Shown: positions 22,779 through 36,152 of the stretch, piece by piece | How positions within the stretch are numbered: the first letter of the stretch is position 1 | Layout of the letters: every line of letters begins with the position of its first letter | Notes under the pieces: model-generated | Databases searched by the model: none | What the model was told of the DNA's origin: nothing | What the model saw: only the letters and a program-made list of their open reading frames with translations | Position numbers and translations under genes: made by a program | From: Garcia nutans | Lineage: Eukaryota; Streptophyta; Magnoliopsida; Malpighiales; Euphorbiaceae | Assembly: GCA_947685225.1 (NCBI GenBank) | Contig: CANTUV010000024.1 | Span: 17,812,001-17,876,000 of the forward strand | Length of the DNA stretch: 64,000 nucleotides | Reading direction: 5' to 3'

Positions 22779-25685
22779 TGTCACGACCCAATTTGTACAT
22801 ATGTACAGTACATCCATGTATCGTACATCCGCATACAGTAACGGGAGCCGTCCCGAGTAATCACCAAAGAACACGAAGTGAAAGGAAGCTCTATAGGACA
22901 AAAAGGACCTAACTGAAAAGATTGTAAAAGTTTTGGGGAGGTGACTGTAATTTCAAAAAGTTTTGGGGAGGTAACTATAATTTCCAAAAGTTGTACTGGA
23001 GGTTCTTAATAGTGCATATAACAGACTCCAGAAATGGAAAGTAGAGAAAAATTGGGTCGAAATGGAACACCACGGTTTTTCCCGAAAACGCATAGTTTGA
23101 GAGATACAGTGGATTCTTGACCAAGGGTATTTTTATCATTCTTGTGATAATAATGTATACACTGGAAAACAAGACACGTAAAGGTATCCGAAGTAAACGG
23201 AAGGACTCCGCAGTGATCGATGTTGAAGAACGAACCTAAGTGGAGACCCGAATCACGTAAGGACCTAAAGGGAATTTTTACAAAAGTCAAGGGCATGAGC
23301 GTAATTTTTATAAATTAGCTCAAAATCAAGAATGAATGTCGGAAATGGAAACGAGAGGTTGAAAGGAGGAGAACGGTATATTTTACGCGTCGTAAAACCA
23401 CCCGGGTACGAAGAAAAGGCAAAACCTTCCATTGAAGGGTATTTTGGTCTTTTCACTTCCACCCATTTTCTAGAAAAGGGACACATGGAAAAATCTTGTT
23501 TAAAGACACTTTTGGGTTGGATTAATCTTAACCCTCCATATGGCACCATCCTAGTTAAGATACTTTTGTGGTGGTTACATCTTAACCCTCCAAAATGAAA
23601 TTAATTAAATAAATGGAAAATGGAAAAATATAAAAAGGGAGAGAAGGATGATTAAAGAACAAATGACACATTTTTCTCTCCATTTTTGAGAGGTATGGCC
23701 GAAATTCTCTCCATCAAAAAAGGGAAGGAATTTTTCAAGTGTTCAAGTGGATTTTTGGAAGGAAAAGCTTAATTTTAAGGTAAGGATTCCAATTCTAGCT
23801 TTAATTTATTCATTTGATTGATAGTTTTCAAGTTATCAATGAAAGAAAAGTTATGAAAATTATAGGAAATCAAAGGGATAAAGAAGAATAAGGGAAGAAA
23901 GTATAGGACAAGCAAGGAACAAAGCAAATAAACAAGGTTTGGTACTTAAATCATTGCCTTTTCAATTAATTCACATATTTTGCATTATGGGATTTTTGAA
24001 ATGGTTTTGAAATGATGTTATTATGTGTGGTAAATATGTGGGAAAGTGCTCTTGAACCATTTGTAATCAATTGATTATGAAAAGAATGAAAACAAAACAA
24101 ACTAGCTAAATTTATGCAATTATTCATAAACTTTGATGAGTTTTTAATCACTCCTTTGGTTTGATTTTTGGAAGAGGGACCCTTAGTCCTTCAATGGTAT
24201 CATAAAAGGATTCTAAAAATCAATTTTGCAAGAAAAAAATGAATTTCCCTCAAGTTTGGAAAATTGGGCCGAATGGTCCCTTTTGGGCACCATTCTGCAG
24301 CTTTCATTTTGGGCAGTCCGTTGAAGGGGCAAACGAAAGAATTTTTCGACGAAATTTTACATGCATTTAGTTAACTTATGAAAGTGTTTTCCTGCAAAAA
24401 TTCAGCCAAAAATAAGTTTGTTTACTTGGTCAAAACCGTTGCCAAAGTGGACTGATTTTCAGCAGTAAAAACAGATTTTACCATTTAGTTGTCGCGCGCC
24501 ATTGCGTTGCTGATTTTACGCGCCGCGCTACTATTCCTTTGGTCATTTTTCCAAATGTGTTAAAACTTGAATATTATGATATGGATTGATGTTAAATCAT
24601 ATAAAATGACATGAAGGAGAATTGGAAATGATCAGAAAGGCATTATGACAAGCTATTCCGACAATACATGCATTATGGACAAATCATGGCTTATTGAATA
24701 TCATGATCAAAGTAATTTAATAAATTATTTATGCTCTACTTGGTTATGACAGAACCCTTGAGATAAGGGTATGATGCATCATACTATTACTGCAGTACTG
24801 CTTATGACATGATATGATATTCCGGCTGAAGGCCGATAATTACAATGACATGATCAATGATGCAATGATAATGGCCATTGGCACATGTGCAAGAATTATG
24901 ATGAATGATAATGAAATATGATCATGACAAGATATGTTTATCATGACCCTTCCTTATCCGCTGACGTTCTGTTAAACCAGTAGAGCAACCAAAATGATAA
25001 AAGCAAGAGAAATGATTTAAATTCAAATTATTCAGTCAAGCCTTTTTACCATCTGTGTTTGTATTTATTCCTTCCAAGTATTTAAAGTATATAAATGTAT
25101 GTTCAAATCATTCTTTCATTTTATTTATTTATTGCAATGATTTAAGTACCCACTAAGCAATTGCTTAGCGAGTTTAGTTTCCCTCTAAACTCGTAGGTTA
25201 AACGAGGAGACGAGATTGCAGTATGTCCTGCGCAGCTGGCCTTGACTACTACTTTGGGTAGGAGTTTGGATATGATTGATTTGTAGTAATATGGCATGTA
25301 CATAAACTTGTATGATCTAGCAAATAAATGTATAATAATGAAAAGCTAGAACACGTACACTGCTAGTAATTTAATAAATCTTATTTGGGTTTAGCACTTA
25401 TGTATGCAAGTATAGAAGTGTGAATTCTTCTTGCAGGATTGTAGTTGAGGTTATAAGGGTGGATTATTGGGAGTGTGCTTGAGTTGAATTGTGAAACAAA
25501 ATATTTTTCAAAAATTAAAAAAATCAGTTTTGGCGACACTTGGGACCTCCATTTTTAGGGGAGGTTCTGGCAAAATTTTTTTAAAATCTGCACTTAAAAC
25601 TGGCTAAGTAAAATGTTAAGACACAACCACCATGAAATAACAGTCCATCTTGGTCTATAAACGTAGGCTAAGATGGGGTGTTACA
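22779..25685 (+). mobile_element. 3' LTR of the decayed chromovirus
   Basis: It begins TGTCACGACCC directly after the PPT and ends GGGGTGTTACA, about 2907 bp. A two-hairpin motif lies at 25153-25193: CTAAGC/GCTTAG, then a 9-bp stem CGAGTTTAG/CTAAACTCG. The last 260 bp resemble the end of the solo LTR at 61315-61601. No matching 5' LTR exists in the window, so no target duplication can be checked. ORFs at 22781-23598 are not convincing. Confidence 0.75.
22923..22990 (+). repeat. Short tandem duplication in the LTR
   Basis: AAAAGTTTTGGGGAGGT followed by ACTGTAATTTC or ACTATAATTTC occurs twice in a row with a spacing of about 32 bp. It lies 150 bp inside the LTR, in presumed U3. Confidence 0.7.
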
Positions 25686-26020
25686 TTAGGAGTATGGTTG
25701 AGATGGTGATTTAAAATTATTTGGGAGTGTTTTCTTTTTGTAGGTTGTGTTTTGATAAATTTTGAGATGTCTAAATTACAGACAAAACTCTAGCAAATTT
25801 TTTCCAGAGAATTTCATATATAATATTTATTTTGGATTCCTATAACAAGTAAATAATATTTATATGCTATTTAATTTTATATATTTAGAATTTGTAATTT
25901 TAAATTGGAAATGTGAAAAAATTTTATTAAACCTATCTGTGATATTTTTGTACCGTATATGCATATTTTACATATGCTGAAATTATGTATTATACATGTA
26001 TAGGGTATAAGGGTGTTACA
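25686..26020 (+). mobile_element. 3'-end fragment of a second LTR
   Basis: The segment ends TAGGGTATAAGGGTGTTACA, matching the 3' terminus of the TGTAATATCC family (compare 56013-56039). It directly follows the LTR ending at 25685. It is probably the distal piece of an LTR into which the chromovirus inserted, or a separate deletion remnant. Confidence 0.5.
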
Positions 26021-27404
26021 TATATGTTCTTCTTCTTCTTTTTGACAGTTTTAACTTGCTTAAATTGAATTTGATAATTTTTCATGTTAACTCCAAGAAG
26101 ATACCATACATAAAAGAGAGAATCTTAAAAAACCATTTATCTTTCCAAAGAAAAAGACTTGAATAACCATATCTAAACTTGGAGACATACTAAGTCAAAA
26201 CAAAAAGGCTTTCTTCAATTATTAGGATTAACTAGGTTCTGGAACTATGCCACTGTCGATTAGGTTTTGGATTTCATGTTTCAAGTGCATACAACAATTT
26301 GTGTCATGTCCTACCATTTGGTGACATTGGTAGAAGGCGGTATGGTTCCAATTTGATAGGAGTGGATCTGGCAAGGGTTTTGGTTCTATTGGTTGCAATA
26401 TGCCTATACTTTCTAACTCTTCAAACTTCACCAATAGAGATTCCCTAATTTGGAGAATTTTCTTTTTGTAAGTTGTTTTCTGTAGGTTTTCGAGCCATCT
26501 AGTTCAATTTAGAGCTTGATCTTCCTTCTTTTGCCATTTTTTTGATGTTGCTAGTTGACCCTTCAACTTGGTTGTCCGATGCCCCTAGATTCTGTGTCAT
26601 TTTCATCATCACAATAATCTAATTCTTTATTTATAACATCTTTGATCTTATGGTTTCCTTGATAAGGGCTTTAATTTTTTTCTTTGTCCATGATAGTAGA
26701 TATGTATTCTTCCAGGCATGGTTTCTTCAGAGGTGATATTGTTAGTAACCTATTTTCTACTCTTTGCTCAAAGCCTATAAGCCAAAAAATATATCAAATG
26801 TATGCACATGCTGAGAGGGAGTTATTAGAGTGTGTGTACCTAGTTAAGCTCGTGAAGTCTCTTTCCCTTCCTTCTACTGGAACCTTTTACTATTCACACA
26901 CATGTGTTCAATGGTGAGTCTCTTTTTCCTAGGTTTTTTTAGCTTTACAAAAATCACCATCGGGGCACTTTTTCTATGTTATGTAATCCTATAACTCTGT
27001 TTAGAACTTAACCATTTTGTATAAATGTGACTAATCAACCCAACTTGAAGAGGGTTACTTTAAAAAATGGTTTGATAATGTTTAAGTTATACAAAAAGAA
27101 AGTTCATCAGTTCAAACATTCAACAAGGATCCTATAATTTACAATTCTTTAGTCTTTAGAGATAGACCTATAATTTATTCAAAGAATAAGATATAGGTTT
27201 TATTAGAAAAGACTGAGGGCTTGTTGATGATAGAATTAGCATTTCGGTAGTCTTAAGAGGAGTTACTTTAGCTTTCTACTTGAGCTTTTAGGTTAGGTAA
27301 AAAAGGCTTAGGCTCCCACAGTAAGATATACCCAAAGATATGAGGCATGCGAGTGGTTAGACGATGTCCGTTCTCCATATCTTGAGTGAAGTATATGGTA
27401 TCCC
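26021..27404 (-). mobile_element. Truncated Tat/Ogre-like element fragment
   Basis: The right part (26880-27400) aligns by eye with the leader of the larger element at 35225-36020, sharing GAGTCTCTTTTTCCTAGG-like sequence and the ATGAGGC..GAGTGGTTA stretch. The left part carries the gag tail. The capsid-coding middle is missing, so this is a deleted relative. It is cut on the right by an LTR starting at 27405. Confidence 0.6.
26228..26434 (-). pseudogene. gag zinc-finger tail of a Tat/Ogre-like element
   Basis: The 68-codon minus-strand frame contains a Cys-His pattern (CHQMVGHDTNCCMHLKHEI) and ends QNLIDSGIVPEPS. This closely matches the frame at 33647-33967 (CQFHQRLGHKIDNCMKL, QNLIDSG). 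It corresponds to the nucleocapsid-like end of Tat-lineage gag. The upstream capsid domain is absent, so the fragment is non-functional. Confidence 0.65.
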
Positions 27405-28370
27405 TGTAACACCCCCTACATAGCCCATACACTTGCCTATATAGGAGATGTCACCTAACATTCACAATATTTCTATATATGTGTCTACATATGTATAAAA
27501 AAAATAAAGTCGAAATACTTTTAAGCATTAATGCAGTTGTTAAGCTTTCTATAATATTAACATATATCTATTAACTTTTATACAACTCTTAATGATAACT
27601 TACTTTATTATCAAATTCTCAAATTACTCTCAAACTTGTACAGCTGTCATACAAAATTACAAAATATTTCCATGTGAACAATATAGAATACAATATTTAC
27701 AATATTGTTCATTGAACCTTGGTGATGTAGTTGATCAGAAATGTATATCTCTCACTCTGCAGTCTCAACTCTCCTCGTTTGATTTGCGCGTCAAAAAATA
27801 ATTCTAACACGCTAAGCAAAGCTTAGTGGTGCTTATGTAAAAATTAAAGATAAGAGATCTATACATTAAATAGTTTAGAAACAATGAAAAATCTTACTTT
27901 TAGAACATTTAATAAAGAAAGTAATAAATCTATTGAACCTTGAAATACTAAACACAATTACATTCAAAATCGATTAATTTAACAATAATCATATAACACA
28001 TTAATTTCAAAGTAGATAACTTCTTTAATTATGCCCATACACACAGAACTCAGATTCTAGATTTGGATAACGGGTCACTGTTGGCAATTTACTGCCCACT
28101 GTATAAAATTTTGGCCAATGGCCCACTATGGCACGAATGCCCACTGTGTATGATGACAGAGTGTCCACTATCACTTTGGATATCCTCCATTTGGCTAGCC
28201 ATTCAATCTCAAGCTAGATCTAAAATCAAAATGTTTTGGGCAATCCATTAGTTATTAATAACATTAATTTATGCACAACACTTCAATAAAATAATTCTTA
28301 ACCAACAATTAGTATCACACAAATTTTATTGTATATTAAAATAAATCTATTACACTACTTGTTAGGATTA
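27405..28370 (-). mobile_element. LTR fragment interrupted by a Tat-like insertion
   Basis: It starts at its 3' end (TGTAACACCCCC on plus). It contains the two-hairpin motif at 27786-27826: CTAAGC/GCTTAG, then a 7-bp stem with two G-U pairs. The LTR 5' end is not reached, because the Tat-like LTR begins at 28371. The rest presumably lies on the far side of the insertion, outside what I can match. A local run of TGCCCACTGT-like repeats lies at about 28080-28170. Confidence 0.6.
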
Positions 28371-30008
28371 TGTGAGCGGGGATTTTCACCCCTACTCCCA
28401 GTGGAATGGTTCTTGCGACTTCGGCATTGTTTAGGCTCAGGACCTTAGAAAACATGGACCTAAGTCCGGAGAAAATGGAGTCACCATCCGGACGGGCCGG
28501 GAAAAAGAAAAGGGTGGATGACTCAATTCCTAAGGAATCCCCAACCCTCTAATGAATTCGAAAAGTTGGGTACATGTGGGGAAGGTGAGAAATGGCCCAG
28601 CACCCCCATAACGCCTGGTTCATTGGAACCGGCCTCCTTTACAGGTCTTAATATTATAAAATTCTTATATATAACAATATTATCCATATTACACACAACA
28701 ATTAAAATAAAGCATAATTATATTAAAATCGAAGCAATGTCCAAGCAAAACAAATAAATGGACACCCATTCGGGGATGGAAACATGTCCTTACATCATCC
28801 ATGTCTAAACTAATAGGACACCTACCAAAAGGTAGAAACATGTCCTTTACATTGGTCTAAAATATAAAAGCAATTTAAATTACATGATATTTAACTAATG
28901 AGGTACCTATAAAGTGGAGACATACCTCTTACAACATTTGGAAATCAAAATAAATCAATAGAAATAAATAACCATTCATCATAAATAAATCATTCATCAA
29001 AGATATTAAACATCAATCAAAATAGAAAGTAAACATCAATCCATGATAAATTAAATAAATCAAGCATTAAAATTAAATAAATCAACCACCAAAGCATATA
29101 ATAGACTACATAATCAAATCTAAAAAATAAAGCAAGTAAAGATACAAATTAGGGTTAATGTTTCTATTTAAAGTTCTTTAATTAATATTTTGGAAATAGA
29201 AGGAACAATTTAGGGTTTTAAGGTTTAGAAGAAATAAATTAAGGTTCTAAGGTTTTGGAAGAAACAGAAAAGTAATTTTTAGAGTTTTTAAAAATAGAAG
29301 AAACGATTTAAGGTTCTAGGGTTTAGAAGAAATAAATTAGGGTTTTAAGGTTTTTGGAATCAAAAGAAAATAATTTATTAATTTTCAGTGATTGAAGCTA
29401 CAGTAAGAAAAAAAAATACAGAAATTAGAGATTCAAACCTTCATTCGTTGGTTCCACCAAAAATTACTTCTTGGATGAATAAGGACAAAGGCAAAGTTGT
29501 TGCTTTGATAAATTGTTGATGGCTTTGCTTGTTCCTCTCAAATCCGAAGTCCCAAATTCAAAGTTATAATTCTCCAAGTCCCATCCCCCTTTTCTGTGTA
29601 TTTTAGTGTTATTTATAGGAAATTTTGGAATCTTAATTCCAATTGTTAAAGGAAATTATCATTAATTAGGAAAAGAAAACAGAAACCAAATAGAATTTGA
29701 TTTCGAAAAAAATTGCATTGGAAAAAATCTCGCTGGCAAAATTTACGACGGCTATGAGGAATTGCGAGCAAGAATTGGCTCTGGTGGGCTGCCAGGCCAT
29801 TTCGACCAATGACTTTCGGCGATGAAATTTTTCGTCGCTAATTTTTTTTTTATTTTTATCATTATTATTTTTTATTATTATAATAATTTTTAAAAATTAT
29901 AAAAAATAAATACTAAAATAAATATTATTTAATTAAGATAACACAAAATTTATTTTGGACTAGATAAAATATATTGGACCGGACTGGGTCAAAAATTAAG
30001 GGTCTACA
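28371..30008 (-). mobile_element. 3' LTR of a gag-only Tat/Ogre-like element
   Basis: On the minus strand the LTR starts TGTAGACCCTTAA (30008) and ends CCCCGCTCACA (28371), 1638 bp. The PPT-like CAAGGGGCAAAC precedes it. A TATA-like CTATAAAT reads on the minus strand around 29611-29618. Relative to the partner LTR at 36172, about 430 bp rich in TTAGGGTTT is missing near 29196. The expected right target duplication (5-bp left flank GATTA) cannot be seen because the partner LTR is broken. Confidence 0.88.
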
Positions 30009-30100
30009 GTTTGCCCCTTGCTTGAATGATTAGAGGCTTTAGTAAAAGAGAGTGAAAAGTAATAAGACTTAATTTTGATGTGATGGTTACTTGAATTTGT

Positions 30101-30641
30101 TTTGGGTACTTGGACCAGAGACTGAACTTGATTTGAGTACTTGGACCCGAGACAAGATTAAATTTGGGTACTTGGACCCGAGATTGAATTTGATTTGGGT
30201 ACTTAGACCCGAGATTAAATTTGATTTGGGTACTTGGACCCGAGATTGGGTACTTGGACCTGAGATTTAATTTGATTTGGGTACTTGGACCCGAGCTTGA
30301 ATTAGTTTGGGTACTTGGACCCGAGAATGGGTACTTGGACCCGAGACTGATTTGATTTAGATACTTGGACCCGAGAATGGGTACTTAGACCCAAGATTGA
30401 ACTTGATTTGGATACATGGACCCGAGATTGAATTTGATTTGGGTACTTGGACCCGAGATTGGGTACTTGGACCCGAGTCTAATTTTATTTAGGTACTTGG
30501 ACCCGAGAATGGGTACTTGGGCCTGAGATTGGGTACTTGGACCCGAGACTGATTTGATTTGGGTACTTGGACCCGAGAATGAATTGGTTTGGGTACTTGG
30601 ACCCAAGAATGAATTGAATTTGGGTGCTTGGACTCGAGACT
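30101..30641 (-). repeat. Minisatellite with GGGTACTTGGACCCGAG core, about 20 copies
   Basis: The core GGGTACTTGGACCCGAGA recurs about 20 times with variable spacers such as TTGAATTTGATTT or none. GGGT...ACCC in the core forms a small inverted repeat. It lies between gag and the 3' LTR, a region known to be hypervariable and repeat-generating in Tat/Ogre-type elements. Apparent ORFs across it are repeat artefacts. Confidence 0.92.
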
Positions 30642-30721
30642 AAGTTTGACTAACCTTTTATCAGTTGAGAAGTCTGACTGCTCCGACTATTCTATGCATT
30701 GTGGTTCTTCACCCTCAAAAT

Positions 30722-31133
30722 GGATCTTCATCTTTTGAGATCGGGTCTTCACCCTTGAAAATGGAACTTCATCCTTTGAGATCGGGTCTTCACCCTTGTA
30801 AATGGATCTTCATCCTTGTAGATCAGGTCTTCACCCTTGAAAATGGATCTTCATCCTTTGAGATCGGGTCTTCATCCTTGAAAATGGATCTTCATCCTTA
30901 GAGATTGGGTCTTCACCCTAGTAAACGGATCTTCATCCTTGGAGATCGGGTCTTCACCCTTGTAAACAGATCTTCATCCTTTGAGATCGGGTCTTCACCC
31001 TTGAAAAATTGGATCTTCATCCTTGGAAATTGGGTCTTCACCCTTGAAAGTGGATCTTCATCCTTTGAGATCGGGTCTTCACCCTTGAAAAAGGATCTTC
31101 ATCCTTTGAGATCGGGTCTTTACCCTTGCTTCA
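30722..31133 (-). repeat. 41-bp minisatellite, 10 copies
   Basis: Ten units follow the plan GGATCTTCATCCTTTGAGAT plus CGGGTCTTCACCCTTGAAAAT. The two halves are related (GATCTTCATCCTT versus GGTCTTCACCCTT), so the unit is a dimer of a 20-21 bp monomer, a small higher-order repeat. It sits beside the other minisatellite in the 3' untranslated region of the element. Confidence 0.92.
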
Positions 31134-33640
31134 GCTCTTTTAGCTAGACTGATCTTTTGTCTTTTTCATCTTCATACTTTTGAGAGTTCAAATGTTTCAT
31201 TCTTTTGTTCTTCCTTTTCGCAAAAATTCATCTATTTTTAATTGGACCTTATATCCTCTCCTTGCCCCCCTGCGTGGTAAAATATTAGAAGTGAGTTTGA
31301 AAATGTTTTGTATATAAACTCAAAAAATTGAAAAGGAGAAACTTTGCCCCCTGTGTAGGCTTAAACGAAAGATTTTTTCCATGTAAGCCTTGATTGATAT
31401 TTTTGTTGTCTAGTTCTTCTCAAAAGCATGCATTTCTTCTCTTTGCACAATTACTGGAACTTTCTCAAGCAATGGGCTTTCCATGCCCCGCTGATTTGAT
31501 ATCTTCTTTTGATTATTTAATTCACATGGTGTTTGTTGTTCACTTTAATAAAGAATAGACAATACAAGACAAGAAAATTTGATGTGATATGCTCATGTAT
31601 GCATGATATGCTCGAATAATACTTACCGTCATTCCATCAACTCACAAAATGAGGTGATCAGCAGAAGTGTTCTCATTGACTCCTTTGAGATGCTTGTTCA
31701 GTCCTTGCTTCGGAATGACAAGATGCTTCACATTTATGGCTTTTATCTTTGGGATATTGAAAATATGAGTAATGAAGGCCCCAAATAGTAGAGATACATC
31801 CATTTTAAATTATGATTGAACATATCAGTTGGAGCTTCTTCATGACCTTGCCAGTAATCATTTCCATTGCCCAATGTGTCCTTTTAGTTTTGATGGTGTA
31901 ACAAACTTCTCTTAACTTGAAGGCTTTGTATGAAAAAAGTATTTTTTATTTTTGATTTTGATTTTTTTTTGAAATTAAGTGTTGGCTTTGCCAAAATCGA
32001 TGTCAATATACCTCAGGACTTGATTTTTCCAAATTAACATATCTATAAAATGACAACCCTAGTTACCGTACTAAACTCAAGAATCATTTCTATTTAAGCA
32101 AGAATTGTTGCACTTCAGATAGGCACATACACATTGCTTAGCCAAAGGTCTTATTAAGTTTAAATATTGTCTATCTCATATGCATGCTCATCCAAACTAT
32201 CTCCACTAATTGACTCTACCTACCAAGAGAGATCAACAGGCCTTTGATAGGCTTGAAATGGGGTCTATAAGGGACACGGGTTAAATGAAGGCCATTTGTA
32301 AGTTGGAGTCGTTGTGACACTATGGACAAACCTTCACACAATAAATTTCTTGTTTGAACTTTAGGCAGATGAGAGAAATATTGCTAGACTCGAAATTCCT
32401 TCTATCTTCTTGGCATTAATCTTGATCTTGATTGGGACAATCTTTGTTTCTTTGCATAAAGCTTGGTACCCAAATTCATTTCTTTTCTTCTTCTCCCTTT
32501 TCTTTCTTTTTATTTTTCTTACTCTTCCCTTTCTTTGAGCATTTTATCATTTTGTCTTTCTTCCTTGTAGGATTGTTAAGTATAGAATTTTCAAGAACTG
32601 AATAGTCTTTCTCCCTTTTTCCTCCAATTTTGATTGAATCTTTAGTTGGGTTGGACCAATTCAAGTTAAAAAGTCCTTATAAACCAAATGGAAGCCTTTT
32701 GCTGCTTTAGGTAAAAGAGAACTCAGTTGGCTTTCTGAACCGCCTTTCTAGGTTTTTTCTTTTTTTATTCGTTTTTATTCTTTTTTTCCTTTTTTCTTTT
32801 CTTTTTCTTCTTTTTTCTCTTCTCTTTTTTTTGTTTTTTTTTGTTTGGTTCTAGCTCTAAAAGAGTTGTCTAGTTTGTACTAACTTGGTCTTCCAATAAT
32901 GGATGAGTGGAGTGACATAAATCTTCTTCAACATGGATAAATCATTTGTTACTCTGATATTGTCTTGATAGATTGGAGATATTAGGAAAACTTCAACTAC
33001 CCTTATGGTCTTGAGAACTTCAACTACCCTTATGGTCTTGATAGCATCAACTATCCTTACAGTTTTAGCTATGCATTCCATTCCTTGATCTTGTTGCCTT
33101 TTCACCTTAGTGATCATAAGACTTGTCAAAAGTATCCCAACAACAAAGGTTATAGGGGTTATATGCCAATGAAAAGAAAGCTAAAATTTTATGAAGGCCC
33201 AAAGGGACAACTAGGGGTTGATATTTAATTGGGTGGATACTAGTTGTTGGCTAACCAAATAATGCCTGGATCATCTCTCCCTTAAATAAGCAGAGTTCAA
33301 TTTCACCTCAAAAGTTTGTCAAAGCATGTTTTAAGACTGACTAGGACCTAGACAATGGTAATTATGCAGGAGCCCTCTCTATGTAAGCATACACAGCTCA
33401 ATATTATAGAGCAATTCCCTCACCTAGTAAAGTCATTCGAGTCATGATGCATAAATATATTAATTCATGAATCATCAAGCTAGATTCCTCATTGGTTGAG
33501 CACCAAAATGAACAAAGACCAACAAAAATTTTGATGAAAGTAATTTATTCAAACAAATTTAAATTTGAAAAATAAGATTGTTCCAATTAAATATTAAAGA
33601 AAGCAAAATTAAAAAGCAACATTCAAGCCAAGGAAAGTTT
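31134..33640 (-). other. Non-coding 3' region between gag and minisatellites
   Basis: No retroelement domain is visible here on either strand. It includes a pyrimidine-rich stretch at about 32750-32860 (purine-rich on the element strand) and a short tandem duplication near 33000-33040 (ACTTCAACTACCCTTATGGTC). I see no convincing gene. Confidence 0.6.
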
Positions 33641-33646
33641 ATTGAG

Positions 33647-35044
33647 TTAAGCTTCTTTTCCTTTCACATCTTCAATATCTTCATCTTGAAAGGATGATAA
33701 AACAAAATCTTCTTCTAATCCTTTTCCTACCATGAAGGTTGCTGGTGGTGGCACTCTTCCAAATTTAGGCAAAGGATTGTTCTTAGTATTGGGCTTATCT
33801 GGCTCAGGTAGTTTACCACTGTCGATTAGATTCTGGATCTCATGCCTCAACTTCATACAATTGTCTATTTTGTGTCCAAGCCTTTGATGGAATTGGCAAA
33901 ATGCATTAATATCAAAGTTAGGTGGAAGAGGATTAGGCACAGGATGAGGAGTCAAGGGTTGTAACATTCCCTTCTTTTATAGCTTATTGAGAACCCAAGA
34001 CAGCGGCTTCCCTAATTTTGAAAACTGCCTCATTCCTCCTTGACTAGTGGCATTAACATCGACTTCCTTTTATGTACTTTGATTGCTAGGCTGATAATTT
34101 CCTTTCTCATTCATTCTTGCCAAAAAGCGATTCTTCTCCCTTTCCCATTCTTCGATTTGTAGACCAGCTTGGAGAAGATCTTTGAAATCCCTTATAAGGG
34201 TGTGAGACATCCTTTCACGGAGATTGGGCAGCACGCCTCTCACGATCATCCTTATTTGATCAGATTCATCAGGCCTTTTCTTGAGCAAAGCAGCCTTATT
34301 TCTCCACCTTTTCACATAGTCCACAAAATTCTCATTTGGCCTTTGTTTAAGGGACTCGACTTCCATTAAGGTAACTTCGAGCTCGACATTATACCCATAT
34401 TGTTGAATGAAAGCCTTGTACAACATGTCCCAATCTTTTTGTGTACTTTCCTCTAAGGTGTTGAACCAATTTTGGATAACAGGATCCAATGAGAGTATAA
34501 AGTACCTTAGAGTTTGAGCCTTAGTAGCTCGGACATACTGAATAGCAGTGATATATTGCTTCACATGGAGGTGAGGATTTCTGGTTCCATCAAACTTTGC
34601 AAAAGATGGCATTTTGAACTTGTACAGAACTTCTTCATCTAGCTCAAATAATTTGTCAACTTCAGACATTTCTTCGATATTCAGTTTCTTCTCAAATTTT
34701 TTTTCTAAATGAGCAATCATCTTTTCAACATCAGAAGCTTCGATTTTCTCCATAGCTGATCTTTCAACAATCTTTGGTTCTTTCTTCTTGTCTTGAGGAT
34801 CTTGGTAGTACTGAGCCCAATCATCATCCTCATTAATGATCACCTTTTCATCATCAAAAACCACTTCACCAACTTTAGTCTTTCCTTTGTCCTTTGGCTT
34901 CTTAGTGCTAGCAGATGCTTCGGTATGATTTCCTAAAATTGTAGCCAATTGGTTCTTCATGGTCACAGCTAGGGCCTCTTTTATTTCTTCCATCTTGGCA
35001 TTGAGGGCATCATCCACCATTCTTTGAATTTGTTCGGGCTCCAT
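33647..35044 (-). pseudogene. gag of a Tat/Ogre-like element, broken
   Basis: The likely start is the ATG at 35044 (MEPEQIQRMVDDAL); codons upstream in the same frame look like leader. The capsid-type retrotransposon gag domain lies roughly between KFDGTRNPHLHVKQYI and NFVDYVKRWRNKAALL. The frame stops at 34070. After about 100 bp with two stops, the frame resumes at 33967 with a Cys-His finger (CQFHQRLGHKIDNC) and QNLIDSG. An acidic or lysine-rich N-terminal part (EIKEALAV, DEKVIINEDDDW) precedes the capsid domain. The protein would package element RNA. No pol follows, so the element depended on others. Confidence 0.85.
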
Positions 35045-36152
35045 TACTTTTGGTGAAAAAGAGATTGAGTCATTGCTAGATTCTTCGTCTCTGGCATAGG
35101 TCGGATTGTTGTAAGCTTTTGAACTGTCGTAATCTAGGGCTGTGAGCCAGAGAGGATCAATGATATGAGATGCAAATGTATGCATGTATGCATAAACAAT
35201 CAACAAACAAGGACAAGTATAACATCCACACATGAATGGCGAGTCTCTTTTCCTAGGTATCTTGTTTTTGAAAAGTTCCCTCGGATGTTTCAATCAATAA
35301 TTATATTTTCAAAAATGAAAATCAGTTCATGATAATTCCCATTAATTAGGCTTTAATCCATCCAACCAACTAAAGTAGCTTTTATGCTATATTGGATTAA
35401 AACTAAATTAAGAGGTTTATTATAAATAGATTTCTAACTTGAAAAAGTAACTAATGATTCATGCCAAAAACAAGCCTATGATTAATTATTCTAAGTATAA
35501 ACTAGGCTTATAATTGATTTTTGGTATTTCATAATTGACCTAAATAATTTGTAAGCTCTTTGTAAGAAAAAGTAAAAAAAAAATTTATTTCTAAGCCCAT
35601 AGTAAAAAGATTTTAGAAAAAAATGGATTTTGGGCTTAGTATTTGGGCCATGAGCAAAAGAATTTTTGATTTGATTTTAGAAAAGTTTTATATCCAAAGA
35701 CCATCATGAAATGTTTTGAAGAAGGCTTTGGTCTTTTGGATTTTAAAGAAAAATTTATTTGGGCTTGTAAATGTACTTGGGTCATATTAGAAAAAGAACA
35801 AACCAAATAAGCCATGATTTAAGCCAAGATAAATTAACCATAGCCAAACAACATACATTTGGGGTAAAACCAAAGGAATGTAACTAGGCCAACTACATGA
35901 GCTTTAGTCTTTGGGCTAAAAGGCTTAGGTTCCTATAGCAAGTATATACCAAATGGTATGAGGCTATGAGTGGTTATGCCATGCTCGATCTCCATACTTT
36001 GAGTGAAAGTATGGTATTCCTTACATAACACAACACGAGTAAAACGGGCGTCCTAACTCACGCACATGATGCAATATAATATGATGCAATGGATAATATC
36101 ATTATAAAAAAGAATAGAAAAATATAAAGATGAACAGAATCAACTTCTCTTA

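Noticed and set aside
23265..23598. 88-96 codon ORFs inside the 3' LTR of the decayed chromovirus
   Set aside because: No recognisable motif, opposite-strand shadows of each other, and LTR sequence is not expected to code.
30101..31133. Possible CRISPR-like direct repeats
   Set aside because: Spacers are absent or repeated, the setting is a plant retrotransposon, and there are no cas genes.
30385..31147. ORFs rich in repeated PSTQ or SSSFEIGSS-like peptides
   Set aside because: Translations of the two minisatellites, open only because of repeat length and composition.
32750..32860. Second internal polypurine tract of the Tat-like element
   Set aside because: Purine-rich on the element strand, but long, interrupted and without a nearby LTR-like junction; low-complexity sequence is the simpler reading.
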